Shown here: one piece after another, positions 24,389 through 36,129 of the stretch | Position numbering within the stretch: position 1 is the stretch's first letter | How the letters are laid out: every line of letters starts with the position of its first letter | NCBI GenBank assembly: GCA_905331475.1 | Contig: CAJNYU010000755.1 | Span: forward strand, 62,001 to 126,000 | Length of the DNA stretch: 64,000 nt | Origin: Rotaria socialis | Taxonomy: Eukaryota; Rotifera; Eurotatoria; Philodinida; Philodinidae | Reading direction: 5' to 3' | Notes under the pieces: model-generated | What the model saw: the letters and a program-made list of their open reading frames with translations, nothing else | Databases searched by the model: none | Told to the model about the DNA's origin: nothing | Translations under genes and position numbers: made by a program

Positions 24389-25473
24389 TTACAATCGTTT
24401 TTCAAATATTTCATCAAATGATTTAACAAAATGATGACTTTTCGATCCACAATGACCGCATTCAAATTCGGATGAATAATTACTAAAATTAATAAGACCA
24501 TCTTTTATAGAAACAATTGGTTGAAAACATTTAGAACATGATAATCTCGCTTGACAACATGGAAATGCTGCAAACAGATCTAACAAGCGAGAAAACAAAA
24601 TCAATTATAGATAAACAAAAGATTAATCAACATACCATAATAATAGAGTGTACCAAAAATAATTGGATCAAAATTGAACTTCGTCTTACATAGACGACAG
24701 AGCACATGTAATGAACGCATGGATAAGCATTCTAGACATATGCCATGCAAATATAATTGCCGATCATTATGATAAACAGCGATCGAAACTTTACCATTTT
24801 CGCTATGTTTAATAGGACTAGAAAACAAAACAAAATAAAAAAAGTGGAAGGCTAAAATAGTCTGTTATTTTTAATATAATGCGAGGTCGAAAATCCTCTG
24901 CAACTGTCTAATATTGGTCATGTCATCGTGACAGTGTCATTTGGTAAAAAATTACCTCAAGAATAGTGTCCCGTCAACAAGAGGGTATCGATCATAGACA
25001 ACCATCGATTGACCACAAACTGTACATGTTACGTCTGTGCAACCAACCATAGATAATTGAGATAAAACAAAACATCGTGTTTCATCATTTCCATAAGGAC
25101 CTTCATCTTCAAGTCGAATATGTATGGCATTTCGTTTATGTAATGGTAAACGATTAAGTATTGACCAATCTTGACGATGTTCAAAAATATTTCCAGCTGC
25201 TGCATGCTTCTCATCGAATTGTGGCAATGTACCCCCGCTATTACCACTATTCATAGAGGTTGATAGTGAACCAATATTATTATTTCCACTAGAACTTGCG
25301 GCTGTTTTTTTGCTATGTGCCAATGTTGTTCCACCATTATTATTATTTATATTGGTTAAACCCGAAGGAGAGCCAAATGAAGATGATAAACTTCCTGAAC
25401 TATGTGTTCGATATCGTGATGAACGACCACCACGAGGTACATTCAATGGTTGAGAACGATCGGTATCGGTCAT
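24389..25473 (-). CDS. HECA: Headcase (HECA) homologue, C-terminal half only
   Basis: Three exons (24956-25473, 24636-24817, 24389-24579) join exactly to 296 residues. After about 100 residues of Ser/Gly/Asn-rich sequence come the Headcase-family blocks: HIRLEDEGPYGNDETRCFVL, CTDVTCTVCG, YPLVDGTLFLSP, LHGICLECL, CRLCKTKF, FAAFPCCQARLSC and ECGHCG. The many CxxC pairs suggest zinc binding. Animal Headcase proteins carry a further N-terminal Cys-rich domain. It is not visible here, and only 112 bp separate this ATG from the NOP14 stop, so there is no room for it upstream. The ATG follows directly on a TTTATAG acceptor-like site, suggesting trans-splicing of a downstream operon gene. Confidence 0.82.
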
Positions 25474-25484
25474 CTATAAATTTC
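25474..25484 (-). promoter_or_regulatory. Possible trans-splice acceptor before HECA
   Basis: Read on the minus strand, the sequence immediately before the HECA ATG is AAATTTATAG, a good 3' splice-site match with no matching donor in the 112 bp between NOP14 and HECA. Spliced-leader trans-splicing is established in bdelloid rotifers, so this may be where a leader is attached. Inference only. Confidence 0.35.
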
Positions 25485-25585
25485 AGAATAGAAAAAATTA
25501 ACAACATGAAAAAAAAGCAGATGTTAATTCTGTTATTTTTTCTATTTCGAAAACAAAAACAAAAACAACAATAACAGCAATAACA

Positions 25586-28500
25586 ATTATTTGGTTTTTT
25601 GTAATTTTCGGTATTCTCCTTCTTGCATGGATATTTCGGCTTGAATATCTTTGACTTTGCGTTTTCGATGAGCATCTCTAGGAAGAGAGAGAGAGAGAGA
25701 AAAAGCAGATGGTTAGAGAAAACAATTTAAAATATAAATTTTCGAAAAACATACTTTTCCATTTGTTGTTTAAGTTCTTCACGTGAGATAAATTGATTAT
25801 CAAGCACAAGTGCACGAGAAACGGATTTAACTTCACGTTTATATTTTTGCCGAAGACGAAGACGTTCAGCATAATCTTTCGGTAAGCGGGTATTCTTTTT
25901 ACCTTCGTATCTATTTCCGAAATATCAAAACAATAAACAAAAAAAGAAAAAAAAATGTTTTCAACATACACTGGTCCAAAACGAGGTTCAAACAATCGTA
26001 ACATTTTTGCTTGCTCTTTGCCTTGTTCAAGATATTTACGATTTGAAAGACATTCTGTTTGAATTTTATCAATTAAAGTTAAAATCTCTCGGCATTGAGA
26101 CTAAATAAAATCTTAATTGAATTATAATTAAAACATAAGAAGTTTTCTACCGATATTTGACTGCATTTGGATGTATCAGCAATCGTCGTAAGAAAAGATT
26201 TAAATGGTTGGGCGATTTCCACAATAGCCGAAAGTGATTCGTAAGTTTTAAGAAAATCACTTAGATGATTGAGACAAGTTCGAAGAATTAAAGCACTAAA
26301 TCAATTTAAAAGATTATAGAATGATGAAGTCTAGTTCCTTGAGACTCCTATTTCTTACCGATGCTGATCATTATCATCATCGAGTTCATTGGTGTCAAAA
26401 ACGGTTGGTTCATTTGAATTTGATCTAAAAAATAATATAAAATATAAATATGTAGTTTTTCATTGAAGTGTTCTAATGATGATGAAAATGCTCCTATAAA
26501 ATCAATATTGATTATCTAGGAAATGAACTGAACTCATAATTGTAATGAGATCGAAAGTTTATAAAGAAATTTTCATAATGTTTTGATCAAAATCGAAATA
26601 ATTAAGATCATTTTTCGGGTGACATTTATATGCATCTCAATAAAATAAAAGATGAAATGTGTTTAGCTATCAATTCGAAAGTTAAGGGTACCACCACATG
26701 GCGTATGAGACAAGGTCAAGTAGTCGTAGATTTTTAGAAACTTACAAGTCACTATTCTTATTCAAAACGAGTAATTGATTATTGCTGATCTGTTTCGATG
26801 AACTGGTTATAACATATTGAGATTTTTCAATTGGACATGCAAGTTGAATTAATTTTGTTAATAAAACAGTGACTTCTGGAACGTAGCGATGACTTTTTGA
26901 TACCCACTGAAGAAAAAATTTGTTATAGAAGTAAATTCTACTTATGAATCTTGTCTTACTTGTTTTACTAAGCCAATTAAAAATAATGCTTGTCGACATG
27001 AATGAAGAGATTTTAGAGAACTCTTTAAAAAAACAAAAAACGAAGAAAATAAATTTTCCTAATTCTTTCGAATAGAATTCATACATGATTTATCGCTTGA
27101 ACAAGTGATGTTATGGCTGGTGTTGTTATTGGATGACAAAAATCGGATGTTGGATAGAGATGAGCGATTAATTTAAAAAAAACAATCTAATAAATAATAG
27201 GAAATTTTCATTAGAGAGAAAAAGACAGAAGCCGTGACATAACGTACGAATGATGAATCTATTTCACAAAATTTACCATTTTCAATTTGTTCACTTAAAT
27301 TATCATGATATTGCCTTAAGCGACTTTGTATATTGCCTTTTGTTTGTTCATTATTAGCTAATTGTACTAGGTGAAGAAGATTTTTACCAATGTGATTCAA
27401 CAACGTTTGATTTGATGTAACTGATTCATAATAATCCAGCAGAACATCGAAATAGTTCTAGATGATGAATGACATTTATTTTAGCACATAAAGAAAAAAC
27501 ACAAACTTACACTTAAAACTAATCTTGGTATAGGCGGTAATCGTTTATCGTTGATTCGTTTCCAGATAGTGCTCAATGCATTTTTATCTTCAGATAGACG
27601 AGTTTGAAGTTTTTCAATATCTGATGGAACTAGAATGAAAAATACAATGTGTACAAATGTATAGATTTCTAGAAGGGCAAACGAAGATAACTAGCTGTTC
27701 GGCTTCATTTTATGGTTATGGGCAAGTTTGAGTGAAACTAAGAAAATTTTACTAGAATCTATTTCAACCTCTTAGATCTGTCTTAGTCGCTCAAGATTTG
27801 GAAAGTCTACTGTAGTGTTAAGCATATAAACTGGATTATTTTCAGAGTGAGAAAAATTCAAATAACATACTTTCTTCGAATTCTGCAATTAAATCGCCAT
27901 TTGTCTAAAATAAACGATGAAATTCAATATTTCAAAGTTTGATAGAGCATACTGTTTGATCAATTTCTTCTTCTTCTTCTTCTTCGCCTTCTCCATTATC
28001 CATTGCCATCGAATCATTTTCATGTGGTACTACTTCATCTGACTCGATCGGTGGTACAGGTTCATTGTTCATAGCCTCATCATCATCAAATGTCACCCGT
28101 TTTTTCGATCCATCCATGATATAATAACTATTTGACAAATTTTATTTTTTTTAGAAATAAAAAAAATCTTTCCAACCTTTCATCTAATTCTTCAACAAAA
28201 ATATGCTTTTGTGGTTTATTTTTTGCTAAAATTGATTTCAATGTTGGTTGTTCCATACGTTGTCTTTCTTCAACCTATTGTGATTCACCAATTAAATAGA
28301 AAATTTGATTATGTTATTTTATTTACTTGTAATGTTTTTAATTTTTCTGCTGTTTCTTTTTCTGTTTCTTCAATAGTTTTAACTGGTGCACCCTTGCGAG
28401 TAAAAAGACAACAAAAAAGTTAAGATCTCTTTTTTAAAATGAGTAATTTAATAACGAACGGTTGTTTTTGCTTCAAATCTTAATGAAGCCACAAGTTTAT

Positions 28501-29346
28501 CATAATCATCCGATGTTTCTCTTGTTTCTTTCGGTTTTTTATCTTTAATACCCATAATTGTACTTAATGCTTTCCATTGTTCATCAAGCGTTTGTGTCAT
28601 ATCGAAGATTTTTTCATTTTCACGTTGACGTTCATATTTATCTAATTTTGTACTTTTAATCATACTTTCAATCCATTCTTGTTTTGATTGTGGTTTACGT
28701 TGTTCAATTGAAGCTTTAAAACCACCAAAAAAATGTTCAGAATTCAAACGACCTTTATGTAAATCATCATCATCATCATAATCATCAATAATCGGCTTTT
28801 GATTGAGTTCATCGGATTTCGAAAGTGATTGACCATAATGTGTTAAATCTTCTTCGTCATTTAAATTATAACGACTTTCTTTACCAGGACGCATTTTCTG
28901 TTCGAAAAAAAAAAGATATTAATTAATTAAAAATAGAATTTGACAAATTAGACTAACGGTTCGCTCTGCAATTAAACGTTGCATTAGTTTTTCATCATTT
29001 GTTAATGTTGGATCATTTTCACCAATACGATGATCAATAAATGTATTTCGTTTAAATACTGAATTTAACTCTTTTAATAGTGTACGTTTTCTCTATGAAA
29101 TAAAATTATATTAAAAACAACACAAAAAAATTGATTAAATACTTTTTCTATTCCTCGTGATCGAGATTTAAGTGGTTGACCACCTCTTTCATAGCTACGT
29201 TTTTTACCGAGTACATCATGTTTTAAACGATTAACATGAAGATCAAATGGATTGACTTTATTTACTGTATCGACACGAGTTTTTGAATTATGTTTATCAG
29301 TAGCAAATGTACGACGTTTTTTAGGTTTTGTTTTCGTCTTAACCAT
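25586..29346 (-). CDS. NOP14: NOP14, small-subunit rRNA processing factor
   Basis: This nucleolar protein is needed for 18S rRNA maturation and 40S assembly (SSU processome). The basic N-terminus (MVKTKTKPKKRR) leads into the NOP14 signatures NPFDLHVNRLKHDVLGKK, ESRYNLNDEEDLTHYGQSLS, FGGFKASIEQRKPQSKQEWI and KAPVKTI-like KGAPVKTIEETEKETAEKL (28320-28400). An acidic region follows (EGEEEEEEE, about 27970-28020), then helical exons through about 26000. The chain ends at DAHRKRKVKDIQAEI...GEYRKLQKTK (25586-25680), matching the family's C-terminus. There are many short introns. The first ones (after codon GGA-ATA-GAA-AAA near 29148, and near 28950) are phase-consistent; I did not close every middle junction. 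It is probably co-transcribed with HECA downstream. Upstream of the ATG is a TTATTTGTAG acceptor-like site. Confidence 0.88.
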
Positions 29347-30408
29347 TGTTGTTTTGGTTTTGCTACAAATAATCAAAATACTAAAAAAAAATAGGAATAG
29401 TAGTTCAAATAAGATCGAGTTGTTGTGATGAAGTTAAATGAAGATAGATTATATTGATCAATTGTGGAATAGTCAGATTGCACCAATCAATAGATTCTTA
29501 CAAATGTGTCGCTAGTAATCACATAAAAACACAAACATACACATCCGATCCGATCCGATGTAGAATTTAATTCGGAACAAACCTGTCTCCCAAATGTTTC
29601 TTGCAAAACTCGAAAACATGCATTCAAAGATGCAGAATTTTACGGAGAATTGCTTGAAATAGTTCAAAATGCAACGAGAGCTTTATTTTGAAAACTGAAG
29701 TCAACAGTTTTTTTAGAACTTGAAATAGTTTCTCTTATAGTGATGTATTTAATTTATAAAATATCGCATAAAAACAATTCAAGTTGATTCTATCGTAGTT
29801 AAAAAGAATAAAAAATAATCTTTTATTTACATAGAATATTCTAGTATATTTATTTTTGAAAAATCCCGATTAATCGTCAAAAGTGAGTCGATTTTTGGGA
29901 CATGGGCTGTATCAACCTCAAATATCTTCGTATTTATGAAAAATCAACTACATCGTGTTTTACATTCTGATCCCACAGGGATTGCGCTAACAGCTTTTTC
30001 AAAAATATGTGTGATCTCCACAATAATTAACGTAGAATTCGACAATGTTCAATTTTATCTATGGAATGTTTAAAAAGCTAATTATTTCAGAATCTTTTCG
30101 AAGAAAAAAAAATTCGAAACAATACCTTCAGCCTTCACTTCGATTTTGTACCGTGGATTTTTTTGATATACTAAGGATGAAATCAGATGCCATTAATAGG
30201 ATTCGTTATTCTCATTTTCATCTAACTACTCATCGTTATTGGTTGATTAATCACATTATAGACTGATTCTTCGATTCCTTGTCCTTTGTTCTCTTTGTTT
30301 AGTTCGATTCTATTCAATATATATATAAGACGAACACAACAAACAACTGACAGCAAAAATTTAAGTTGATATCATCGATTCTTAGTTATTAACTATTTAT
30401 CTTTCGCA
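29347..30408. other. Divergent intergenic region between NOP14 and the small gene
   Basis: No gene is visible. The frame at 30045-30266 has no domain. This region must hold the promoters of both neighbours. Confidence 0.4.
30317..30329 (+). promoter_or_regulatory. TATA-like box for the small plus-strand gene
   Basis: ATATATATATAAG lies 80-92 bp before the ATG at 30409. An acceptor-like TCGATTCTTAG lies between them at about 30374-30384, so the 5' leader could be short or trans-spliced. This is a motif match only. Confidence 0.3.
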
Positions 30409-31090
30409 ATGTTATCTCAATACAACTATGTGTTTGAAAATGTCGACTATCCAAATGTCGAGAAATTAAAGGTATATTTTACATTTTTTCTCTTTGACTT
30501 ATTAGGACATTAATTCTAGTTTTTGAAAAACCTAATTAATTCATCTACTAATACATCTCATCTGATTGAATACTATTCAAAACGTGCAACTATTTTTTAC
30601 GAGATGAAAAACTGGGAAGGTACCTGTAAGAGTTTTTTAATATATCAGTATGCAGGTTTCTTCTTTAGATGTACTTACTAATATTCAGTTTGTCGAGCAA
30701 CATGGAAAGATTGATGACTCTTTGATGGCTCTTAAATGGTATAATAATTATATCTGTGTCTCCACTTTAACATAAATAGTTTCATTTTGATTATTCAGGA
30801 AATCAAAAATTCACGATCAAATGAGTAAAATTCGAGACGCCATGAAAGATTGCGTCAACAAACAAGGTAGTAAAATTTTGCTTCCTTCTTAACAAATCTG
30901 TGATCGAAAATATTTGTTGTAGTTTTAGACAATATAGATTTTATGACTTTGTTAAACTCAATTACATATGAGCATGTAGAAGAATTTATTAAAAGTAAGA
31001 ATCATATATGCAAAGTGAAATTATTCTAGTTTCATTTTAGAGCGAAAACAAACAAAACAAGGCAGCAACAAAAGATTAAAAAAAGAATAG
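30409..31090 (+). CDS. Unrecognised small six-exon gene, 140 aa
   Basis: Six short exons (30409-30471, 30520-30619, 30669-30738, 30799-30866, 30923-30994, 31041-31090) with GT-AG introns of 46-60 bp join into one open frame of 141 codons including TAG. No single exon is longer than 100 bp. The protein starts MLSQYNYVFENVDYPNVEKL and continues with amphipathic helical stretches (HLIEYYSKRATIFYEMKNW; VEQHGKIDDSLMALKWKSKI). It ends in a Lys/Arg-rich tail (KRKQTKQGSNKRLKKE) that looks like a nuclear localisation or nucleic-acid-binding tail. No signal peptide, no membrane span, and no family I recognise. The consistent phases over five introns argue for a real gene. An alternative donor at 30626 would be equally in phase. 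Confidence 0.7.
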
Positions 31091-31977
31091 TTTTATATCA
31101 TCAATTAGTTTTCAAATTGCCATCTATTTTTCTGTGGTTTTTTCTTCAATATCAATGTTGGTTTTATTTTTGAATAAAAAACGCACACGTTTTGACGGCT
31201 TATCATAGATAAAATTAAAACTTTTCGTATAAATGAATGTTTTATAATTTACGTGGGCTATCGTAATGCTCATGAAATAGAAAAAAATATTTGTTCAAAA
31301 AAATGAACCATTTAACCATTTAAATTATGCAGCGTTTTGTTAATAAGACTACTCATATATAGTATTCGCTGCTTTCAACTAGAACTCATTAATATTGTTA
31401 AAGAAAATCAAGGTATTTCATGAAATCTAATGATTTAAAACAATTCGAAACGAAGTGCTAATGAAATCATTCGTTGAAAGGTGAGTTTTATTAAAGGCCG
31501 ATACCATTGTTTGTCTTTTGTTTATTAAAAAATCGGATACATTCGAAATAAAATCCGTGTTCTGAGAAACGAATAAGAGGTTTCCGGGTTTGTCACTATA
31601 TGAAACCCTTTATAGGTTTCCGATACTTCTGGAACCTGTTAAACGTTTCCCACAGCTACACATCAGTAACCGACTCACGCAGGTATGCGACATTGCCAAA
31701 TTAGTTTTCCGTTATGAATACTCAGAAAAAAGGTGCCATACTGAATCTTTTAAGGTTCTAGATTTGAGTACCATTTTCAGAACCATTTAAAGCTCAAGCA
31801 AAATCTGGTTCTAGCTGGAACCTTTTCCTTTTTCTTCCAAAAGTGGTTCTAGAGTGGTAAAATGTAGTCCGCCACACTCAATTAGTCTAGTACTCGCCAC
31901 TAATGCTATATCCAGCCGTTGATTTCATATTTAGCCTCTTATTTCTATCCTTAACCCTTAATTCTAACCTTAACCTC

Positions 31978-32032
31978 GAGGGTGTGGGTGTGTCTATTGG
32001 ACTGAAAGGTGAGGGTACACGCCCACACCCTC
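31978..32032. repeat. Telomere-like inverted TGTGGG/ACACCC repeat, copy 3
   Basis: GAGGGTGTGGGTGTGTC and, about 25 bp later, ACGCCCACACCCTC form an inverted pair. The 5' flank (ACCTTAACCTC) is close to the flank of the copy at 4947. Confidence 0.55.
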
Positions 32033-32384
32033 AATTCTATGTTGCAAATGCAGAAATCATGCTACGCATGACAATGAGAGAGAATCACGATACTTCACCA
32101 TAGCAGTGCCTACTATTGCAGCGAAGTGATGTTATTGACTATTGTATTGCAATGTAATAGTGTACCATAAAATCTTCTAAAGCTGAACAATTGACATTTA
32201 ACAGAGCTGCTTTTGAAAGAAATTTATTGAATTAATAATAAAGATCTTCAGGAAAACATAAACTTATAACAGAAATATTTTCCGGGATCCCAATAATGGA
32301 GCTACATTGTAAGAATTCAGTGACAGATAAAGAATGTTTGGAACATCAATTATATGAATCTCTTTCTATTTTTTGATTAGGAAT

Positions 32385-32471
32385 CTAGACAACGTCTTTG
32401 ATGTCCTCACATATTCTTTGCTCCGACGGCCAAGGTGAAAAGTCACGTCTCATATCGTAGAGTTTGCGGTT
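32385..32471 (-). pseudogene. Orphan terminal exon, sulfotransferase-like tail (tentative)
   Basis: On the minus strand a TTCATTTCAG acceptor is followed by 28 codons and TAG: NRKLYDMRRDFSPWPSEQRI and eight more residues. Base composition is clearly more coding-like than its surroundings. The pattern N.KLY....F.WP recalls C-terminal ends of heparan-sulfate 3-O-sulfotransferases, but this is a weak memory match. No upstream exon was found before the hAT-like element at 33.3 kb, so it is either a gene remnant or the end of a gene with a long intron. Confidence 0.35.
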
Positions 32472-32605
32472 CTGAAATGAAAAACAAATTCTTCTCACCA
32501 AATATGACACATGCAAACATGAAATCTACTCATTCTATCAATACAGTTAAGACATGTTTAAATAAATAAGATGGTTTCTACGATACAAATCACTTGTCTT
32601 CAATT

Positions 32606-32631
32606 ATTATACCCATACCCTTACCCTCGAG
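32606..32631. repeat. Telomere-like repeat, half copy
   Basis: TTATACCCATACCCTTACCC followed by TCGAG and a flank ending in GATTTTTCAATT. Read in reverse it matches the left flank and G-rich arm of the copy at 4930-4965, so this is a single-arm member of the same dispersed family. Confidence 0.45.
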
Positions 32632-33293
32632 TTTGATGATTTTTCAATTAAAAAAATATTTCGTTTCATTGGAAGTTTAAAAAAAACACATATTCAGATT
32701 CGTCGTAAAAACAACTGCATTAATAAGATAATTAGCAGTAGCAACGTGATATTCCAATAAGTTCAATTTTCAAACACAAAAGGTAGTCTTTTTTCGTTGT
32801 CTCTATTGTCGTTTTAAAATGATCAAGAAAACGAAGTAATCATTCTAATGGCGCTCATATACTCTATTTTTTAAATTAATATTAGAAAAATTGAAATAAA
32901 ATCGAACCATAGCACTATCATATTTCTTTTTTTCCACCTGTCGCATGCATTTTATTGGTAGGCTTTTTGCATTACTGATAGTTATTATTGTTTTAAATTA
33001 GTGTGAAAGGCCTTCAAACGATTGGAATTAGTATCGAATTGGCGAAGGGATTCGCTTTTTGTTGTGCTGATTTCCAATTAGTATGGTTTACATTGCCATC
33101 TGTGGCTGTTAGATAAAAGTAACGCGCGCTATGCGCTTTTAATCAGGTTTTAACAGTATGTATGATCAACATTATTTTTCACTCCTTTAGATTTTTTTCT
33201 CCTCTAAGGAATATATTTTTAGTAGCACTATAGATAGATATTTCGATTATATTCTTACTATGAACTGTACTTCCCACGCGATTAAATGACTAT

Positions 33294-33495
33294 TAGGGAT
33301 GTAACAGTTCATTTCTTGCTCTGAACGAAGGAACTGTTGACGAGATAGGATGGTCTCTATGATTTTCAAGGGTTATCTCGCCAACCAGTTCTTGAAAAAG
33401 AGCTGTTGAAAAAGTTCAGTTTCTATGAAAAAGAACGTTTGAACAGTTCATTCGTTCCGAAGAGCTGAACTTTGAGATGAAGCTGGCGCATCCTA
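33294..33495. mobile_element. Small hAT-like non-autonomous element
   Basis: The ends TAGGGATG (left) and CATCCTA (right) are inverted. The flanks are near-identical 8-mers, ATGACTAT (33286-33293) and ATGATTAC (33496-33503), compatible with an aged 8-bp hAT target-site duplication. The interior has inverted AACAGTTC/GAACTGTT words. There is no coding capacity. Confidence 0.45.
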
Positions 33496-34608
33496 ATGAT
33501 TACTAGAGGAGTAGAGAAAAAAATCAAGCCATCAGGATTTGCGTTCCTCTCTGTACAATTAATATCTAGTTTCATATGTCTCTACTTTTAATTGTCGTGA
33601 CGAAGTAGAGAGACACAAAAAATCGCGATATTGTAAAAGAATGATGCACTATAGATTAATTGATGTCACGGATATTATTTGTCATATCTAAACTCAATAG
33701 TTTTTCTGTTACATCAATCGCTACATGTATATATTCATATCTATTCACATATATATCTGTTTCCAGGAAATATTCAGTGTGATTTTTCGATTAATTCGAA
33801 TTTTGCGGGTATTATAATGCAAATACGTCAAAGGCGTCATGGAAACGTAAAAAGGTAAGTCTACTGTTTTTATCTAGCTTCGTTTAAAAGCTAAATTTTT
33901 CTTTTCATTCTACGAATTGAGTTAAGAAAAAGGCCGTAATCGTTTGAAATTAGTGATACACGAGAAAAAATAGGAACGGCTCTTTAGGATGAGATTTGTA
34001 TGAACAAAACGAATGTCAGAGATCATATTCTCAGTTAGAGTTGGCGGCCATTAACATAAGAATAGTTGGGAAATTTCAGGTGTATATGTCATGACTAAGT
34101 GTCGATATCGATCTCACAATACTTCATCAGCAGATTCTAGGCTGCGATAAGGCTGAAAAATACTTTTTTTAGGTAACAATTTTATCAAAGGTTACTACCG
34201 TGAATGTAAGAATGTGATGAATGTTGACTAGTGAGCGAGAGTTTATAGTAATCTCTCACTGTTACCCACAACCAATCCTCAAGATTGAAGGATTTATCGC
34301 AACATATACTATAAGAAAAATTTACCTGTACTACTACACTGGTCATCGGAAAAAATAGAATCTTTATTGTTGGAATAAATATTTTGATTGAAGTTTTTAG
34401 TCATTAAAAGCTGAAACCATCATATGAAATGTATATTTTAAGTAAAAATTGAGAATGAAAACAATCATAAATGATTATTTGTTTTCTTCAACACTGCTGT
34501 ATACTTTGGTGGAATATTTCATGTAGCCATTAGTAGCTGCAAGAGTATACCAGTTTATCATTGTGACCTTCAATTACCGAATTAGATCAGTGATATGAAA
34601 GAGAGTTC

Positions 34609-36129
34609 ATGAAAATCTTTGTTGATAGGTGGATGTGGCTAACCATTGGTGTTCTTGTATTTTGTTTGAATGTGGCTATGTCATCACAGGAAGATTTCAA
34701 AAGCGACAATGTGGCCCAAATGGTTTGTGTCTTTACCTTCATCTATATACATATTCTCTTGTTACTTCTGTAGTGTTCTTCTAGCTGGATGATGATCTTC
34801 AGCTAGGTCGATTTTCAGTGATTCACAGCAAGGATATGAAGAGCGGTAATGATGGAGCCCCTTGCAGATATAACGATCAGTGTTCGAGCGGTAATTGCGA
34901 CAAGAAAAGATGTAAAGGTATGCTAACTGCATAAGAGCAGAACTTTTACAAAGTTGAGGGTGAATATAGTTATGGGTGTGAGGATGATGTTCAAGCAAAA
35001 ATCATCATCTTCACCTACCACATTTTAATTATTCATAACTTTCCCGACTCAACCGATAATACAGCGACATAATTTATTTAGACATATAAAACAAACTATT
35101 TTTAATTCTTCTAGCGAAGCTATCTGTCCTTCTCTTTGTTCATTTCTAACCTCGTGTGTCAATTTTCTACCAAAATCAATTTCGAACGGATTTTGTCTAT
35201 CATCTTTAGATGGAGTACAATTAATATTGAATTCGGAAATCGATTTTAAGACATATGATACTCAAAAAGTGTTAATGTTTAGATTTAAACTAAAAAGTGA
35301 CGCTTTTAGTCATTTATTCAGACTATTCGACTCGAGAAAGGATACAAGTGCACGTCTCGATTAAACTTCGTCCCATGTATTACAGTTCGTAGGACGGATC
35401 CTTTGGGATTTGATGATAATTTACGAAAGCATTTTGAATTGACTATTGCCCTTCATCATACATGCAACTCGCATATCCATATCCAAATCTCAAAATGTTG
35501 CTGGCAATTAAATATATGGAGGTCGATTTGAACAATACTCAACCATTGAAATCGATGTAATAATAAAAATAAATCGTTCAAACAATAGTTCCACGTTTTT
35601 GCAAAAAAACAATTCAAATGAAGTTCACTAGAAAAGTTTTCTTGAATCGTCTTAACAATCGCTATATCAATCTTTCTTTTCGCATCTACATAAGTTTGAG
35701 AAAAGGTTGACTTTCAGGATTACTTTTCAGAACACTCATACATAATGGTGAACATGCCATGAGAATTTTAGTCTACCTATGAATCGAATTTTTTCCTAAC
35801 TTTTTCTCTTTTTAGCTCCCACTTGTACCGATGGTTATAGGAATGGTAATGAAACTGATATAGATTGTGGTGGTGAAAAATGTTCAAAATGTCCCAATGG
35901 AAAAACCTGCAAAGCCGACTCAGATTGTGTTAGTGAAGTGTGCAAATCTAAAACCTGTCAAGGTATATTTTTCTTCATATAAAATATTATGTAGTTCTTT
36001 ATCTGCTCTGTAGTACCCAATTGCAGCGATGGTGTGAAGAATCAAGATGAAACTGACATAGATTGTGGTGGTAAAGCATGTCCTAAATGTGCTAATACAA
36101 AAATTTATAGCCTGGTATCGGATTCATGA
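34609..36129 (+). CDS. Secreted Cys-rich DCGG-repeat protein, truncated
   Basis: Four exons (34609-34722, 34785-34917, 35816-35962, 36014-36129) join in phase to 169 residues. A signal peptide (MKIFVDRWMWLTIGVLVFCL) is followed by a short Cys motif (CRYNDQCSSGNCDKKRC). Next is one complete repeat of the type TCTDGYRNGNETDIDCGG...CSKC..GKTC...SDCVSEVCKSKTC, then a second repeat that breaks off. In the second, CPKCAN is followed by Tyr (TAT) where a Cys would fall and by TGA one base change from the next expected Cys codon. Repeats of this type are common in bacterial extracellular proteins and are also found in bdelloids, so the domain may have been acquired by transfer, with introns added later. 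An in-frame second Met is at 34633. Intron 2 is 898 bp. Confidence 0.75.

Larger units (their letters stand above)
31091..34608. other. Repeat-rich gene-poor stretch
   Basis: This stretch contains a telomere-like inverted tract (31978-32032), a half copy of the same family (32606-32631), an orphan terminal exon (32385-32471) and a hAT-like element (33294-33495). Bases 31560-31860 carry inverted GGTTCTAG/GGAACC and GGTTTC/GAAACC words, suggesting another decayed palindromic element. A plus-strand ATG exon candidate ends at a GGTAAGT donor near 33855 but could not be joined to anything. Otherwise AT-rich. Confidence 0.4.

Noticed and set aside
33782-33860. Possible first exon on the plus strand ending at a GGTAAGT donor near 33855
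   Set aside because: I could not find a phase-matched acceptor; the Cys-repeat gene has its own good start and signal peptide at 34609.
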